From Tamarix chinensis (taxonomy: Eukaryota; Streptophyta; Magnoliopsida; Caryophyllales; Tamaricaceae), in the NCBI GenBank assembly GCA_030549775.1, contig CM060174.1, positions 100,332,132 through 100,396,131 on the forward strand: a DNA stretch of 64,000 bases. The letters are read 5' to 3'. Positions 1 to 11,754 of the stretch are shown piece by piece. The notes under the pieces were generated by a model. That model saw only the letters and a program-made list of their open reading frames with translations, did no database searches and was not told the origin of the DNA. Numbering within the stretch: position 1 is the stretch's first letter; each line of letters begins with the position of its first letter. A program made the position numbers and the translations under genes.

Positions 1-1553
1 GTTTAAGGAAAACACTGGAATCTTTCCAGATAGTCTTATGCTTTTAACCCGAGAACAAATCTAGAATAACACTTGCGAGCCAACCTGCAAAGGCTACTGT
101 CCATTGAATAAGCAGAGGCCCATGAAAGAAACCCTTCAATACTATAGTACTGAGTAGCCCTTTATACAAAACTAATATGTAGAACCCACATGCAATCCAT
201 CAGTTACCACATATCAAACACATGAACATAGGATCATACATCTAACTAAAATTCAATAATTACATACATCAAGCTATATGTCACACGGGCTCATTCACTT
301 AGAAATACAGAATTTACCAAGGAAGCATCCAAGTGATGCTCTTTATAGTATAATTAGATAGCCAAAAATACACTCAACCATACAACATCCATCCAACTCA
401 AAGGCAATCCCATAGGCCCATCAACATAACAGCATACACCAACCCATTCAGGCAAGCACCAAGGCCGCTACCATATCACATCAGCAGGTCATAATAGTTC
501 ATTCATTATTATCTAGACTTATGCCATTAATTAAATATTAATCATCTCTCAAATTATATCCATGTAGGTTCAGGGACCCCACTATTATAACCAGTGAACC
601 GGTACATATGATATAATCTAGGACAGAACACTTCTGACCACTATTATAACTAGTAGACCAATGCATATACTACACACGGTCCTGACCTATGTGGTGTTCT
701 ACTATAAGTGATCATTATCTTTTCATTTAATTATCACATCGATTCCATTTTATTTACTCCAAAGGGATATCACGAACTCGAAGACACAAAGGTACACCAA
801 TCATACTGGTACATAAGAGCAACATAATATCCTATCGACTATCAACCCAGGGACGCAAAGGTACATTGGTCGCACTGGTGCACGAAGACACATGGTACCC
901 TACCGATAAGGACACCTAATCCATAAGTATTCATACCCCCTAAGTAAGTCTGTAGAGCTAAATAGAGTAAGATGTAGGGCATAGCTGGGGCACTAAGGCA
1001 CACTAGCAAAATCAGAATAATTGTGGGCTAAACCATGTCTTTAGGGTAGCGACCCCCAAAGAGCCACCATTCTCGATCTCCTAGTCCTTCACTTTAAGTA
1101 TTAGTATATTAATTAAGGTGACCAGGAGAAACACATTATAATCATATACGTAACCGTTCTTATTTGTTTCCATTATTATTAAGTAATTAGAATCATGGTT
1201 ATTGTCAATCTTAACTTAAGTTATCCACTAAGGCCATCCTAGGTTCCAACACTCATACTTAGGGATATTAAGTTAAAATGACCAAAATGCCCCTAATGCT
1301 AAAGCTACATCGTTGCCATCCACCTCCATCATATAATTCATTTGTATTTAACAACATGCCATAAAAGGATATCATACCATAATTATACTATTGATTACGA
1401 AGTTAAGTTACCTAACACACAAAATGATCATTTTACACATGAAACCCTAACATTCACCTCCAAGACAACCAACACATATTCTCATGCTTAATCAACAAGT
1501 AATGCCCTTCCTATATGTTTATGAAAATAATATCAAAACACACCCTAATTTAC

Positions 1554-2750
1554 CAACCTAATCCTTACATATTCATTATGATACTCCCCAAATTACAAAA
1601 ATACATGTAGGCCTTATGATACTCATAATCATGCTTGAACATGTGATATTAAGGTAATAAACCCCTATTCTCTTATTTTACATTAATTATTACCTATCAT
1701 GAAGTTTCATTAGACTAATTGCATATTACATATAAATTTATCAAATTGCCCCTAAACCATATTTTATTGAATATCATACTCAGTTAAGTGATATTAAGAT
1801 AATAGACCCCTATTATCATATATGACATCAATCTATACTTACCATGCATATTTATTAAATTAATCACCATTTCACATGCGAAATTACCAAAATACCCCTT
1901 AATCATATTTTATTGAATATTATGCTTGAATAAGTGATACTAAGATAATTGACCCCTATTTTCATAGCTAATATCAATTTATACTTACCATGTATGTCTA
2001 TTACACTAATCCCCATCTTACCTACATAATCACCAAAATGCCCCTTCTTACTTGTGAAATTACTAAAATACCCCTAGGTCATTTAATATTAATAATTATA
2101 CCCACATGCATCACTAACATCATAGATTCCTATTATCACACTTAGCACAACTTACCACCTATCATGCACGTTTATTAAATTAACTCCCATTACACATGTC
2201 AATTTACTAAAATGCCCTTAGGCCATTTATTATTAATAATCATACCCAACATGCATTATTAACTCCACGGAACCCTTATTATTATTCTTAGCACCAATTA
2301 TCACCTATCATGCATGCTTATTTAAGCAACCTCCATTTTACATGCAAAATTACTAAAATACCCCTAGCATATAAAATATTGATAATCATACCCAACATGC
2401 ACTATTAACACCACAAAACCCTTTTTAGCACGCTTAGCACTTCGTGTCACTTATCATGCATATTTATTGAGACACACTCCATTTTATATGCAAAAATACT
2501 AAAATACCCCTAACACATAAAATATTGATATTTATGCCCAACATGCATTATTAACACCACAAAACCCTTATTATTATTCTTAGCACCAAGTATCACCTAC
2601 CATACATATTTATTCAAGTCACTCCCATTGAACATTTAAAATTACTAAAATGCCCTTAGAACATAAAATATCATTTTTCATGATGGAACATGTATTTTTA
2701 ATGCCACAAACCCCTATCATCATCTTTAACAGCATATAACAGTTAGCGTG
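1554..2750. repeat. 146-bp tandem repeat array inside copy A
   Basis: The landmark 'cctatcatgcatatttatt' (with variants) recurs with its 'cat' ending at 1700, 1845, 1991, 2165, 2311, 2457 and 2603, and a decayed copy near 2749. Spacing is 145-146 bp except for one 174-bp interval. Each unit also carries 'attactaaaatacccct' and 'aatcatacccaacatgcat'. About eight units. The corresponding place in copy B carries a different, 30-bp array. Confidence 0.8.
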
Positions 2751-3419
2751 AATTTTTTATTAAGATAATCAATACCATATAGTAAAATTACCAAATTTTT
2801 CCTAAGCCATAAAACATGAATATTTCTTCTAACACTAATATTTATACTCCACCAAACATCCATATCCATTATTAACATCATACATAACACATTAGGTATC
2901 TCATTTAGGTTCAAACATCATGATGTGTCCAAATGACCAATTTGCCTCTAGGGCATATATTAGAATTATTTTCACTATAAGTGTCCATACTTACTTATCA
3001 TAACATGTATATACACATAACACCTATCATCAACATCAACCCCTTTTTCTTAGTCACCCTTCCACCCATATTATACCATATGCAAGATAACATAATATTC
3101 ATGGGATTAATAATAACACTTCATATTTGCATAAAACACATCTAAAAACCCTAATGTGCTAACATACGATAATCCATACATTTTAGTGAGGTATAACGGT
3201 TACCTTATTTCCAGCAAAATACCAAACTTAACCAGTATCCCGCTTTAAAATGCTTAAGCTCTGTTTAGTAAAAATTATACCTAAAATAATGTCACAAGTA
3301 ACATATTATTATTAGATAAGTAAAAGAATGATTTTTATTAAAAAAATACTTATTAAATACATATTATTACTAAACTATATTATACCTCAATATTGGCTAA
3401 ATATGCTCAAAGATTAGCA

Positions 3420-3885
3420 GCGTGAGCATGCATGCATGTAGGGGAAAGGGAAGTGAAAATGGAAGAAGGGGGAATAAGGGCTTAGGTGGTGGCTTGTGGA
3501 GAGGAGTTGGGGTTGGTTGTTGGGTGCAGGGGTAAGGCAGGCTATAAGTGGTGGCTCAAGGGCGATGAAGACAGCAACAGTGACTACAAGAAGGAGGTTG
3601 CAAAGAAGGGAGGGAGAAGAGGAAGAAAGGAAAATAAGGAGAAGAGAAAGAGGAGATGTAGGGGAGTTTGGGCAAGGTGAGGCAGGGGGCGTTAGGGTGG
3701 TGTAAGGTGGTTGAGGGGAGGCTTCAACAACAGTGGAAGAGGGGAGAAAGGTTGGTGAAGGGTGGCGATGTAGGGGAAATCAAGAGGAGAAGGAGAGGAA
3801 AGGGAGGGGAGTTGGCTCTAGGGTGGCAAGTGGTGCCTGCTTGGCTAATTGGGGAGTTGGCGATGCTTAAAATAAAGTATTAATT
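3420..3885. repeat. Purine-rich tract of copy A
   Basis: The plus strand is almost entirely G/A with GGT/GGC interruptions. Open frames here, up to 71 codons, are low-complexity Arg/Gly/Lys translations and are not credible genes. The block is homologous to the purine blocks at 57640-58500 and 59100-59820. Confidence 0.7.
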
Positions 3886-4107
3886 TACGAAAATAATTTT
3901 GGTAAAATTATGGATTTGAAAATTTATTTAAATAAACAGAGTATGATAACATAATAAAAAAAATATTTATTTTAATTTATTAAATAATTCTATCTATTTT
4001 TATAAATCAAAGGTCCACAAAATAATTAAATTAATAGTTTAAGATTAAATTATTCTAAATGAAGGTTAAATATTAAATTTTAGATTTAAAAAATTTTTGG
4101 GTATTAC

Positions 4108-5515
4108 AATATCTCAACATCCCTAGGACTTCAAAATCAGGAAAGGGGTATCGGTTGGCCTATAATTCCTTCAGAGACTACCACTTCTTCACAAACTCTT
4201 GGTTTGAGCTATTTTGATTCCCATCAAAATTGTGGCCTAGATGAGATCTTGATTGGAGATGTAGCAATAGTTATTGATTCCTTGGTGATGTTCTCGGAAA
4301 GCTTTTCATTCTTCCTTAAATCCTTCTCCTTGGGCTAATCAAACATGGGTATTCAATGCCCACATTTTGTAATGTTGACCTCTATATCATGATTCGTGAT
4401 AAATAACTCAAAAAAAGTATGGGCTTGGTACACTGCAAGACATACGTAATACCCAAATGCATTCCCTTAATGCACATTCTGATAGTCGATGCTTTATTGA
4501 GGCAATCCTAACAGTCCAGACTCAACAAATGCCAACACTTAATGTACTCTTTGACATACTCATGCTCTCACTTTTTAGTGTTGTCATTGCTCCAAAACTC
4601 TAGTGGAAAGAATTATATCGGTGTGATTAACTATACTCACAGTAGTGCAGGAGCTATAAAAGTTGTTGTTGAGCTCCCTTTCCAACTCTTCCTAACTATC
4701 AATAGATTCACTAAAAAGGTTAGTATACCAATCAAAGGTGTTTCACTTTAACAGATGTACAAGATGCTTGATCAATAGATCTCCTCCTAGAGCTGCATTG
4801 TTGTAGGTTTCAATGAAGTGTATGATGTGCTAGTCGGGATTGCACCTACCATCAAAATACTGGAAATTTAGAGGTTGAAAACCAATAGTCATTGGTAAGC
4901 AATCAATCATCTTTGTGTAAGGCTTCATATAAGATAAAATACTTTGAAGTGATGTAATTTAATCTTTCACGATGATGTAATTTAAGCTTTCACGATGGCT
5001 ACTATTATCTCTTGCAAGCCTTTGGAAATTAAATTACCTAAAGAAGTTATGTTGGAACAATATTTCTCCTCCTGCAATTGCAACTTCTTGACAAATTCCT
5101 CTTGGTCTTTCACTTCAAAAATTGTGTCATTTTCCTTGATAGATGACGCATCACCTTTTTCTTCAAGTTTTTTGAATCAACACTGCAATTTTTCATCCTT
5201 TTCTTTCATTGGAAAGTATGTCAACTACCTATTCCAATTCCACAAGTTGTTCATTAATGACTCTGGTTGTCTTCATTGGAGCAATTGAATACATAGAGTT
5301 ATCTAACTCATCATATCGACTTGCTGGAGCATGCTTTAGAGTAGCCTTTGTATTGGGCACCATTAGTACTCCTCCAACGAGATCTTCAGACATCATATCC
5401 TTGTCACTACCACCGGTGGATTTTACCTTGCTTTATGTTAGTGGCCTACTATGAGTATTTTCACCACTAAGAGTCATAAAGTTGTTAGAGATGCTTTTGT
5501 TATTGTTTGAGGCCA
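4108..5515 (-). mobile_element. Gypsy-type retrotransposon gag remnant
   Basis: Read on the minus strand from an ATG at about 5514 (MASNNNKSI...), several broken frames give a recognisable retrotransposon gag core: 'PLNFQYFDGRCNP', then 'HIIHFIETYNNAA', then 'WYTNLFSESIDSWEELE'. The last follows the WY..L...SI.SW.EL pattern of the plant Gypsy gag domain. Frame breaks and stops are scattered through it. Protease, reverse transcriptase and integrase are absent: the sequence is cut at 4108 exactly where the A/B repeat terminus starts. Non-functional fossil. Confidence 0.7.
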
Positions 5516-6360
5516 TCGAGATGTGTTATTGGAAATTGAGATAACAGGTAAAGATGGTCTTGTCGGGTATACCAACTTTGTAAAGACAAAATTTCTATAA
5601 ACAAAAAATTAAATAATAAAATAATATTTTATTAATCTCATAATCGATTATGAATAGAATATTTATATAAACATATTATAAGATTTTTATAATCCTCTAA
5701 TTCTATCTTCAAGGAAGCTAACGATGTCATTAACAATTGTTGTAATTTGTGGTGTTAAATTTTAAAACTCAACTCATTCACGACTTTTCTTAATTTTTGT
5801 GAGTTTGATCCAAATGTGTTGATGAAAATTTTAATTTACCTAGTGAAGAGAGGGCATTTTGGTGGTGTTTAATCTCCTCTAGCAAGCTCGATGATGAATA
5901 ATGAATTAGTGTCTTCAACTTTGATGTTCTTGAATGCTTTAATCTTTAATTCTTTGATCTTCATTTTTTACTTTCATTCTTTGCTTTTTTGATTTTTAAC
6001 CTTAGACTTCAAAGTGTTTTGAAGCATTCCCTCTAGAATCTCTTGATCTTCAAGCTTTCATCTGCCTAGAATGAGGAAGGTAGTCATCTATTTATAGAGG
6101 AGCAATACTTTTAGCTAAGGGGCATAGACCTATTGAGTTGTCTTGCAAACTTAGGAGTCGAGCTTCTCTTAACTTAGTTTTCTGGACTTGTTGCTTGCCA
6201 TAAAATTAGATCAAACCCATATTTAATTAATATTAAAGCCACGTTAAACGTTTTGGCCTAATTTTTCCAAATGTGAATGTAATTAACAAATTAAAATATT
6301 TATTTCATTTTGTGTATGCCAAATATTTTGCAAACATTTATTTAGTTGAGCTTAATTATG
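5516..6360 (-). mobile_element. Probable 5' LTR and leader of the Gypsy remnant
   Basis: This lies directly upstream (minus strand) of the gag start. It contains a good TATA box, CTATAAATAG, at about 6091-6100 on the minus strand, and a plausible LTR end TCTTTACA near 5577. The boundary near 6360 is a guess from loss of recognisable LTR-like composition, and no matching 3' LTR was found. Confidence 0.4.
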
Positions 6361-8549
6361 GTTAACCATCCATGTGGCACTTTACCAACGGGTACATGAT
6401 GAATTACACCTAGCTATCTTTACCATAAAAAGGGAGGGGAGAGAGAGATTATTATGGACTAAAATTTGTGGCTTGGTTGATAGAAAACACTTCCTTTGTT
6501 TCAATCAAACACCAAGAGAATTGTTCCAAACATTTTTCAAGTTCTCTAATAGTAATTTCTAATGACTCTAATTGTTTCAACAAAGTTGATAGATATTGCA
6601 TGTCTGAGCTATATCATTTCCTATAAATATATTATACATGATTCTATCTTTGAAACTCGATAGCATCAACCTCCAAACCACAATTATAAAACTCTCAATC
6701 CAAATCTTATTATTTAACGATTCAAAAATCACTAAATAATTTACAGTCTTAGGTAAAATCTTAAAATAGTAGAATCATATCAATAGGTATTTATGATTCC
6801 ACATTCTCACTGTAATTTTTTGTCTATTATGCTTGAAATCTATTTTTTCTTTTATTCTCACTATATTTATACCCCAACTCTAAACTTCAACCCCCATTAT
6901 TTAGTAAATACTATATTTTGTGCATCAACTTATACAGAAGCTTGAGGAAGATAATAATATGATAACAAAGTGATTTGTTGGGGGAAAAAATACTAAAGAA
7001 AGAATCTAAATTATATATGCAAAGTAAAGTATATATAAAATTTTGTGATATTTTTTGTTTAAAAATAACAATTAATTAGCTCATAATTATCTAGTATATT
7101 TTCTTTTGTTAAGTTCTCAACTTTTTTATATCCATATCACATATACCAACTTTTTTTATATTGTAATTTGACAATTTTTGTTATTTTTAGTGGTTACAAC
7201 TTAATTAATAACATAAGGAGCTTAAAAATGAATTTTTTCTTATTTTAGCCTTCAACTATGAGATTTTACTGCTGATACATTGGGGCTATATTTTTGTATT
7301 TTGTAGCATTTTATAATCCTACAATCTAATTCTAATAATCTCTATCAATTTTAAGTTGAATTTCGATTCTATCTTGGCATAACAATCCCGCTTCAGGCGT
7401 AAGCAAGGACAGAGTTGAAAATTGAGAGGCCAACTGCCCAGGCACCCCCACAGCATCCTTGGCATGACAATTTTCTGATGCTTCTCGCAAGATCATAAAA
7501 CCGATGTCATCTTAAAAACTGTCCACCAATCCTTTTATACAACAAAAAAAATGGAGACTCTATCATCAACACCATCAGTGACAGAAGAGAGATAGGATAG
7601 CTGCAAACATGCAACCGAGCAACGGTTTTATATATCTAGAACCTATTGAAACCCTATCTTGGTTAAGGTTACATAAGAGAAACCTCATAAGAACTGACAG
7701 TAAATTCACGTCATTGATCTTCTTCATTCATTCATAAAACTAATAAATGCACACAACCTCTGCAAAAATGATGTTGCAGATGAAGAGACGTCCACCTAAG
7801 CCATCGTAAGTGACCCTCAATCCTAGCTTTTAGGGAATACAACCGATGAGGAGAAATTATTGAGAAACCATGGCAGATAGCTTTTGGGTTCAAATAGAAA
7901 CTGGCAGTTTTCTTCTCTACCTATGGCTTAGGCTAAGGAAGTCGAACACAACATGATTGTTCGCTCGAGGAAAGGATATTTACCACAACATATAGAAAAA
8001 GCTTCATCATGGGGATCTCATTCAGCAAGGAGTACCACAGCAGAAAACTGCCAGAACTTGCAAGGATGAATATGCTACTACGTTAAAACAATTCATCATA
8101 CACCACTGGCTCGCAAAACTTGCGAAAGAAACAATGAAATTCCGCTAAAGTTACGTTTCAGAAAAAGTCAGCTGGCAGAAACTTGCTGTCGATAATGGAG
8201 ATATACCTAAAATTGATGCCAAATCTTTCCCACCAAAAGCCCTCTCTTTTAGGCACTCGCCAGAATGAATATCCTCTCTTTCCATAGAAACAGTTCCATC
8301 TTCTGTTTTCACTCTACCGAAACATTTTGACGGACATCTCAGTTTGCCATCTTTCAAGTAATCCTAAATTTTCTATCGAATTATTGAAACCTTTCGGCTC
8401 CATTGCCCGTTTCAGCAGCGGGCTTGATCATGAAATTCATCAATTTCCTCGTCACTTACATAATCACGATCATCTTTGATACCGATAAGAAATTGTTTAT
8501 ATCACGGTCGGCGGTAAGTGGATATCTTCGTCCAGAACTTTTTGGAAAA
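6361..8549. other. Unassigned intergenic sequence
   Basis: AT-rich to about 7370, then a more balanced-composition stretch (7380-8550) with several short open frames, among them a 68-codon minus-strand frame at 8151-8357 that matches no family I recognise. I see no RNA gene or identifiable transposon here. Confidence 0.4.
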
Positions 8550-8551
8550 CC

Positions 8552-8680
8552 ATGGCGACAGTAATCGAGGTGATTGAAAGGGTAATATTAGGGTCTTCTA
8601 AACCATATAACGAAATGCTAACTGACCTGAGATCATTTATATTCGATTCTCCAGGGGTCGATCGCGCTTTTGCACCCTAA
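8552..8680 (+). CDS. Possible truncated gene start, 42 codons
   Basis: An ATG in strong plant context (aaaaccATGGCG) opens a 42-residue frame (MATVIEVIERVI...SPGVDRAFAP) in a locally GC- and CpG-rich stretch unlike the surrounding DNA. The frame ends about 70 bp before the point (near 8750) where the duplicated DUF241 block begins. It could be exon 1 of a host gene cut off by the array, or chance. I recognise no family, and no splice partner was found. Confidence 0.2.
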   Translation: MATVIEVIERVILGSSKPYNEMLTDLRSFIFDSPGVDRAFAP

Positions 8681-9090
8681 CGCTGATCGTGATTAAGGTG
8701 CGCATTGCTGGCTCGTCAACGGCGCCGGTGACATTATGCAGAGCGTTTGCCTGCAGGAAGATGGGCATACATATCTCTCAATTTTATTCTTGTTTGAGAA
8801 CAGAAACGCACGGCACTCATGTAAGCCATATTATAACCTCACACAATAACTGACAGCAAGGCATCATGACCATATTACATAGCTCAGATGCCAAACAGTT
8901 GGGAAATGATAATATTAGTGATTCATGTGCTGAAATTAGTTTTTCTTCTACTTATGCCTGCTACCTGTTATGAAGGATGATACTTTTCATATTCAATGTA
9001 ATAGGATGAGGAGACAAAGACGGAAGCCATGGGAATGCAGCATGTGCACCCAGAGAAGCCCTGCGATAAGGCACCTAATGCTTGTTCCAT

Positions 9091-9097
9091 TATATAT
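9091..9097 (+). promoter_or_regulatory. TATA box of DUF241 copy 1 (pseudogene)
   Basis: TTCCATTATATATGC lies about 110 bp upstream of the former ATG. The same CCATTATATA context precedes copies 2, 4 and 5, so it was duplicated with the genes. Confidence 0.6.
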
Positions 9098-9205
9098 GCG
9101 AAACTACAGAATAGAGCTCATCAACCACTTTCTTGCTTTCAGAACTAAAACACATATTGGCTTTCCAGAGTAAAACTAAAAGCTTCCAAGTGTAATATTT
9201 AAAAA

Positions 9206-10011
9206 ATGGCCACCCAATAAACAACCTGCCACACTCGATCAAACAGCTTGCCATCAAGACCTCATCCTCTCGATGCAAGCATTGAGGATCAAATAAAGAG
9301 GTCAAGATCCTGCAATGAAGCATCTTCATCTAGCTCATCAATTTCCCAAAACTTCTCTGCCATCAAGGACTTGTATGAAGACTTGAATGGCTTGGTCCAA
9401 CTGCCGAAAAACAAGATGGTCCTCTCCAATGGGGTTGAAAAGGTTCTGAGAGGCTTTCTTGGCTTGTTAGATGTTTGTGGCTCAACCATGGATGTTCTAT
9501 CACATGTGAGGGATTTCATTTTAGAGCTCAAGTCATCACTTAGGAGAAAGAATGACATCAATAGTTACCTTATATCGTGAAAGAAGACCATCAAAATGGT
9601 ATCAAAATGATTTGAGAATTTGAAGAAAGAAGGAAAAAAGATGCAAAGCAATGGAATCTCATCCCTAGTTAGAATGTTGACAGAAGTAGAAGCACTCTGT
9701 CTTTCAATTTTGAAGTTGGTCCTAGGAAATGTAATGGAATCAAAGTGTCATCAAAAGGACACAAATGGTCATCTGTAGCTAACTTGATGAAGTCTAAGCA
9801 TGTTTGTTCTAAACCGCTGGAGAAATCGAATGCATTTGAAAAGATAGACAGTACCCTCAGGGCCAAGAGCTCTAGCATTGACATACAAGCCCTGTTGAAG
9901 CAATTAGAGGCACTAGAAATAGATGTGAATGAATTTATAGGTGACTTGGAATCCATCTCAAGGTGTCTAGTCAAGACAAGATTTTCCCTTCTTAATGTAC
10001 AAAACCACTAG
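9206..10011 (+). pseudogene. DUF241 family pseudogene, array copy 1 (type A)
   Basis: A near full-length relative of the intact copy at 15071-15877 (shared LPSRPHPL, ASIEDQ, SAIKDLYEDLNGL, STMDVL, ELKSSLRRKND and ESISRCLVKTR). The original ATG is at 9206, but codon 5 is TAA. There are two further in-frame TGA stops, near 9578 and 9609, where the intact paralogue has sense codons. A one-base deletion near 9745 (aaagtgtcatc against aaaggtgccatc) shifts the last third into another frame. TATA box and 5' leader are still recognisable. Four independent lesions make a functional product very unlikely. Confidence 0.85.
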
Positions 10012-10585
10012 ATATTACATTCATGTAAAGATTGAAATATTGTATAGTTGATACTAAACGAAAAAAAAATAATAATTCAATGAAATTTTGTAAAAACAGA
10101 AATTTTGACCATATTATGTGTTCGTAAATTTATCATCTCTATAGCAATCTAACGTAGCCACACTTTGATTCATACCCAAGTACCATGATGTTATTTTTCA
10201 TTTCAACCTCAGACTCCTACCACTCCATGCCTGTACATTTTCAAGTCACCATGGCTTCATATAAATAACACTCCATGAAATTAGAGTAAGCAGATGCAGT
10301 ATTGAGACTTTCAGATTTTTATTAAGATAGACTTTTCATGATTGATAATGACAACCGGTGGATTTGAGTTACATGATTAAGCTCTGAACTATTATCATTC
10401 CAAATGTCCATGGACACTAGACCACACCCTTGGCATTTCTGAAGTACACTAATGTTTGCGTGAAAATTGGTGATATAATCAAATGTAATAATATTGTCTC
10501 AAAACGGCAAGATAAGGCACCTCATGCAAACAGAATGAGAACTTTTTAATTTTATTACTTCACCGTCGTAATGCAGTCTATGAGG

Positions 10586-11356
10586 CTATATATATATGGG
10601 GGGGAGAGAGAGAGAAAATATCCAATGAGAAATAGCTCTCTTAGTGATAACTAAGAACTAGTATTCTGTGTTAAAAAAACTACCCACAATATGTGGTGGA
10701 AACTATAGTTTGTAGGTTGAGGAAACTATTGTAAGTAGTTTCAATAAACTATAGTATTTGAGCATTAGGAGGAAAAAAAAGACTATTTAGGTAATTATAA
10801 AAAAAAGATTATTTATAAATATTGTGTATTTATATTTCGGATTGGTCGACTACTCTTAATAGGTGAAAGAAACTATTGTAAGTCTTTTAGAAAACTATAG
10901 TATTTTAGTGTTGGAAAAAAAAAATGGTGGCATTTTTGTAAATATTAGGTATTTATATGTCGGGTCAGGAAACTACCCATAATAGGTGATGAAAACTACA
11001 TCTAGCAGGTGAGGGAAACTACTATAAGTCTCTCAAAAAACTATAGTATTTGAGTATCAGAAAAAAAAAAATAGGGTGGAATTTTTATAAATATTAGATA
11101 TTTATGTTTTAATTTAGAAAACTACTCGTAGTTGGTGGTGGAAACTACCCACAGTAGGTGGTGGAAACTACTATAAGTCTCTCAGAAAATTATAATATTT
11201 GAGTCTTAGAAATGAAATGCAGTGAATTTTTATAAATATTAAATATTTTATGTTTTAATTTAGGAAACTACTCGCAATAGATGGCAGAAACTTTGTAATC
11301 ATCTCAAGAAACTATGATAGTTTTCGGTTCTCACTAGATATGGCATATCTATATAT
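10586..11356. mobile_element. 755-bp minisatellite-bearing insertion with 8-bp flanking repeat
   Basis: Comparison with block 2 (between copies 4 and 5) shows that this stretch is an insertion: the flanks 'gcagtctatgag' and 'gagatcaaaacttgtcc' are nearly adjacent there. CTATATAT flanks it at 10586-10593 and 11349-11356, giving an element of 10594-11348. Inside are about four to five imperfect units of about 120-145 bp with 'ggtggaaactac', 'aagtctctcagaaaactatagtatttgag' and 'tttttataaatatta'. Subterminal 'tatccaatgagaa' is matched in inverted form by 'ttctcactagata'. I infer a non-autonomous DNA transposon; the superfamily is uncertain because the AT-rich flanking repeat could be chance. Confidence 0.6.
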
Positions 11357-11649
11357 TGAGATCAAAACTTGTCCCGAACCAATAGTGCAGAGCACCCGTG
11401 TATGCTATAATATATAAATTATCAGCATTGCCAATAAAGGCAGCGTGGATAGACTTCAATGCAGTTTAATTAATGCAGATCATGTGTTAATTATATTTCT
11501 TTCTTATATCTGAAACCTGTTATACTAACCGCCCGGCATGAAAATATTATATATCCAAAATTTCAACATAAGGAAACAAAGGCGAAATGCTAGGGAATAC
11601 ACCATGTGGACCTGTGCTGCTATGAAGAGGCTGGTAACTCATGCTCCAT

Positions 11650-11658
11650 TATATATAT
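11650..11658 (+). promoter_or_regulatory. TATA box of DUF241 copy 2
   Basis: TCCATTATATATATC lies about 100 bp before the ATG at 11755, in the same relative position and context as in the other copies. Confidence 0.7.
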
Positions 11659-11754
11659 CTAGTGCAAAGCGTGTTGAGCTAAACATCCCTTCCTTGAGAC
11701 TTTCAACTCATAAAGTTCATCAACAGTTTCTTCATCTAAACCCCTACAAGAAAA

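Larger units (their letters stand above)
1..4107. repeat. Long non-coding repeat, family A/B (copy A), LTR-like terminus
   Basis: No credible coding sequence. The segment aligns by eye, in order and in the same orientation, with 53333-57600: the 'cccattgaataagcagaggccc' type stretch near 105-125, the 'ccactattataaccagtg' units near 575-660, the 'cactttaagtattag' stretch near 1090, and the AT block at 3120-3400 followed by a purine-rich block at 3430-3870. It ends at 4107 with GGGTATTACA, the inverted complement of TGTAAYACCC, with which copy B begins. Such 10-nt palindromic ends are common on plant Gypsy LTRs, so I infer a very long LTR or a LARD-type element. The left end lies outside the window, so neither an LTR pair nor a target duplication can be checked. 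Confidence 0.6.

Noticed and set aside
3486..3883. Three overlapping Arg/Gly-rich open frames
   Set aside because: All are products of the purine-rich tract in repeat copy A.
8151..8357. 68-codon minus frame with ordinary amino-acid composition
   Set aside because: No recognisable family, no splice partners and no promoter; left unassigned.
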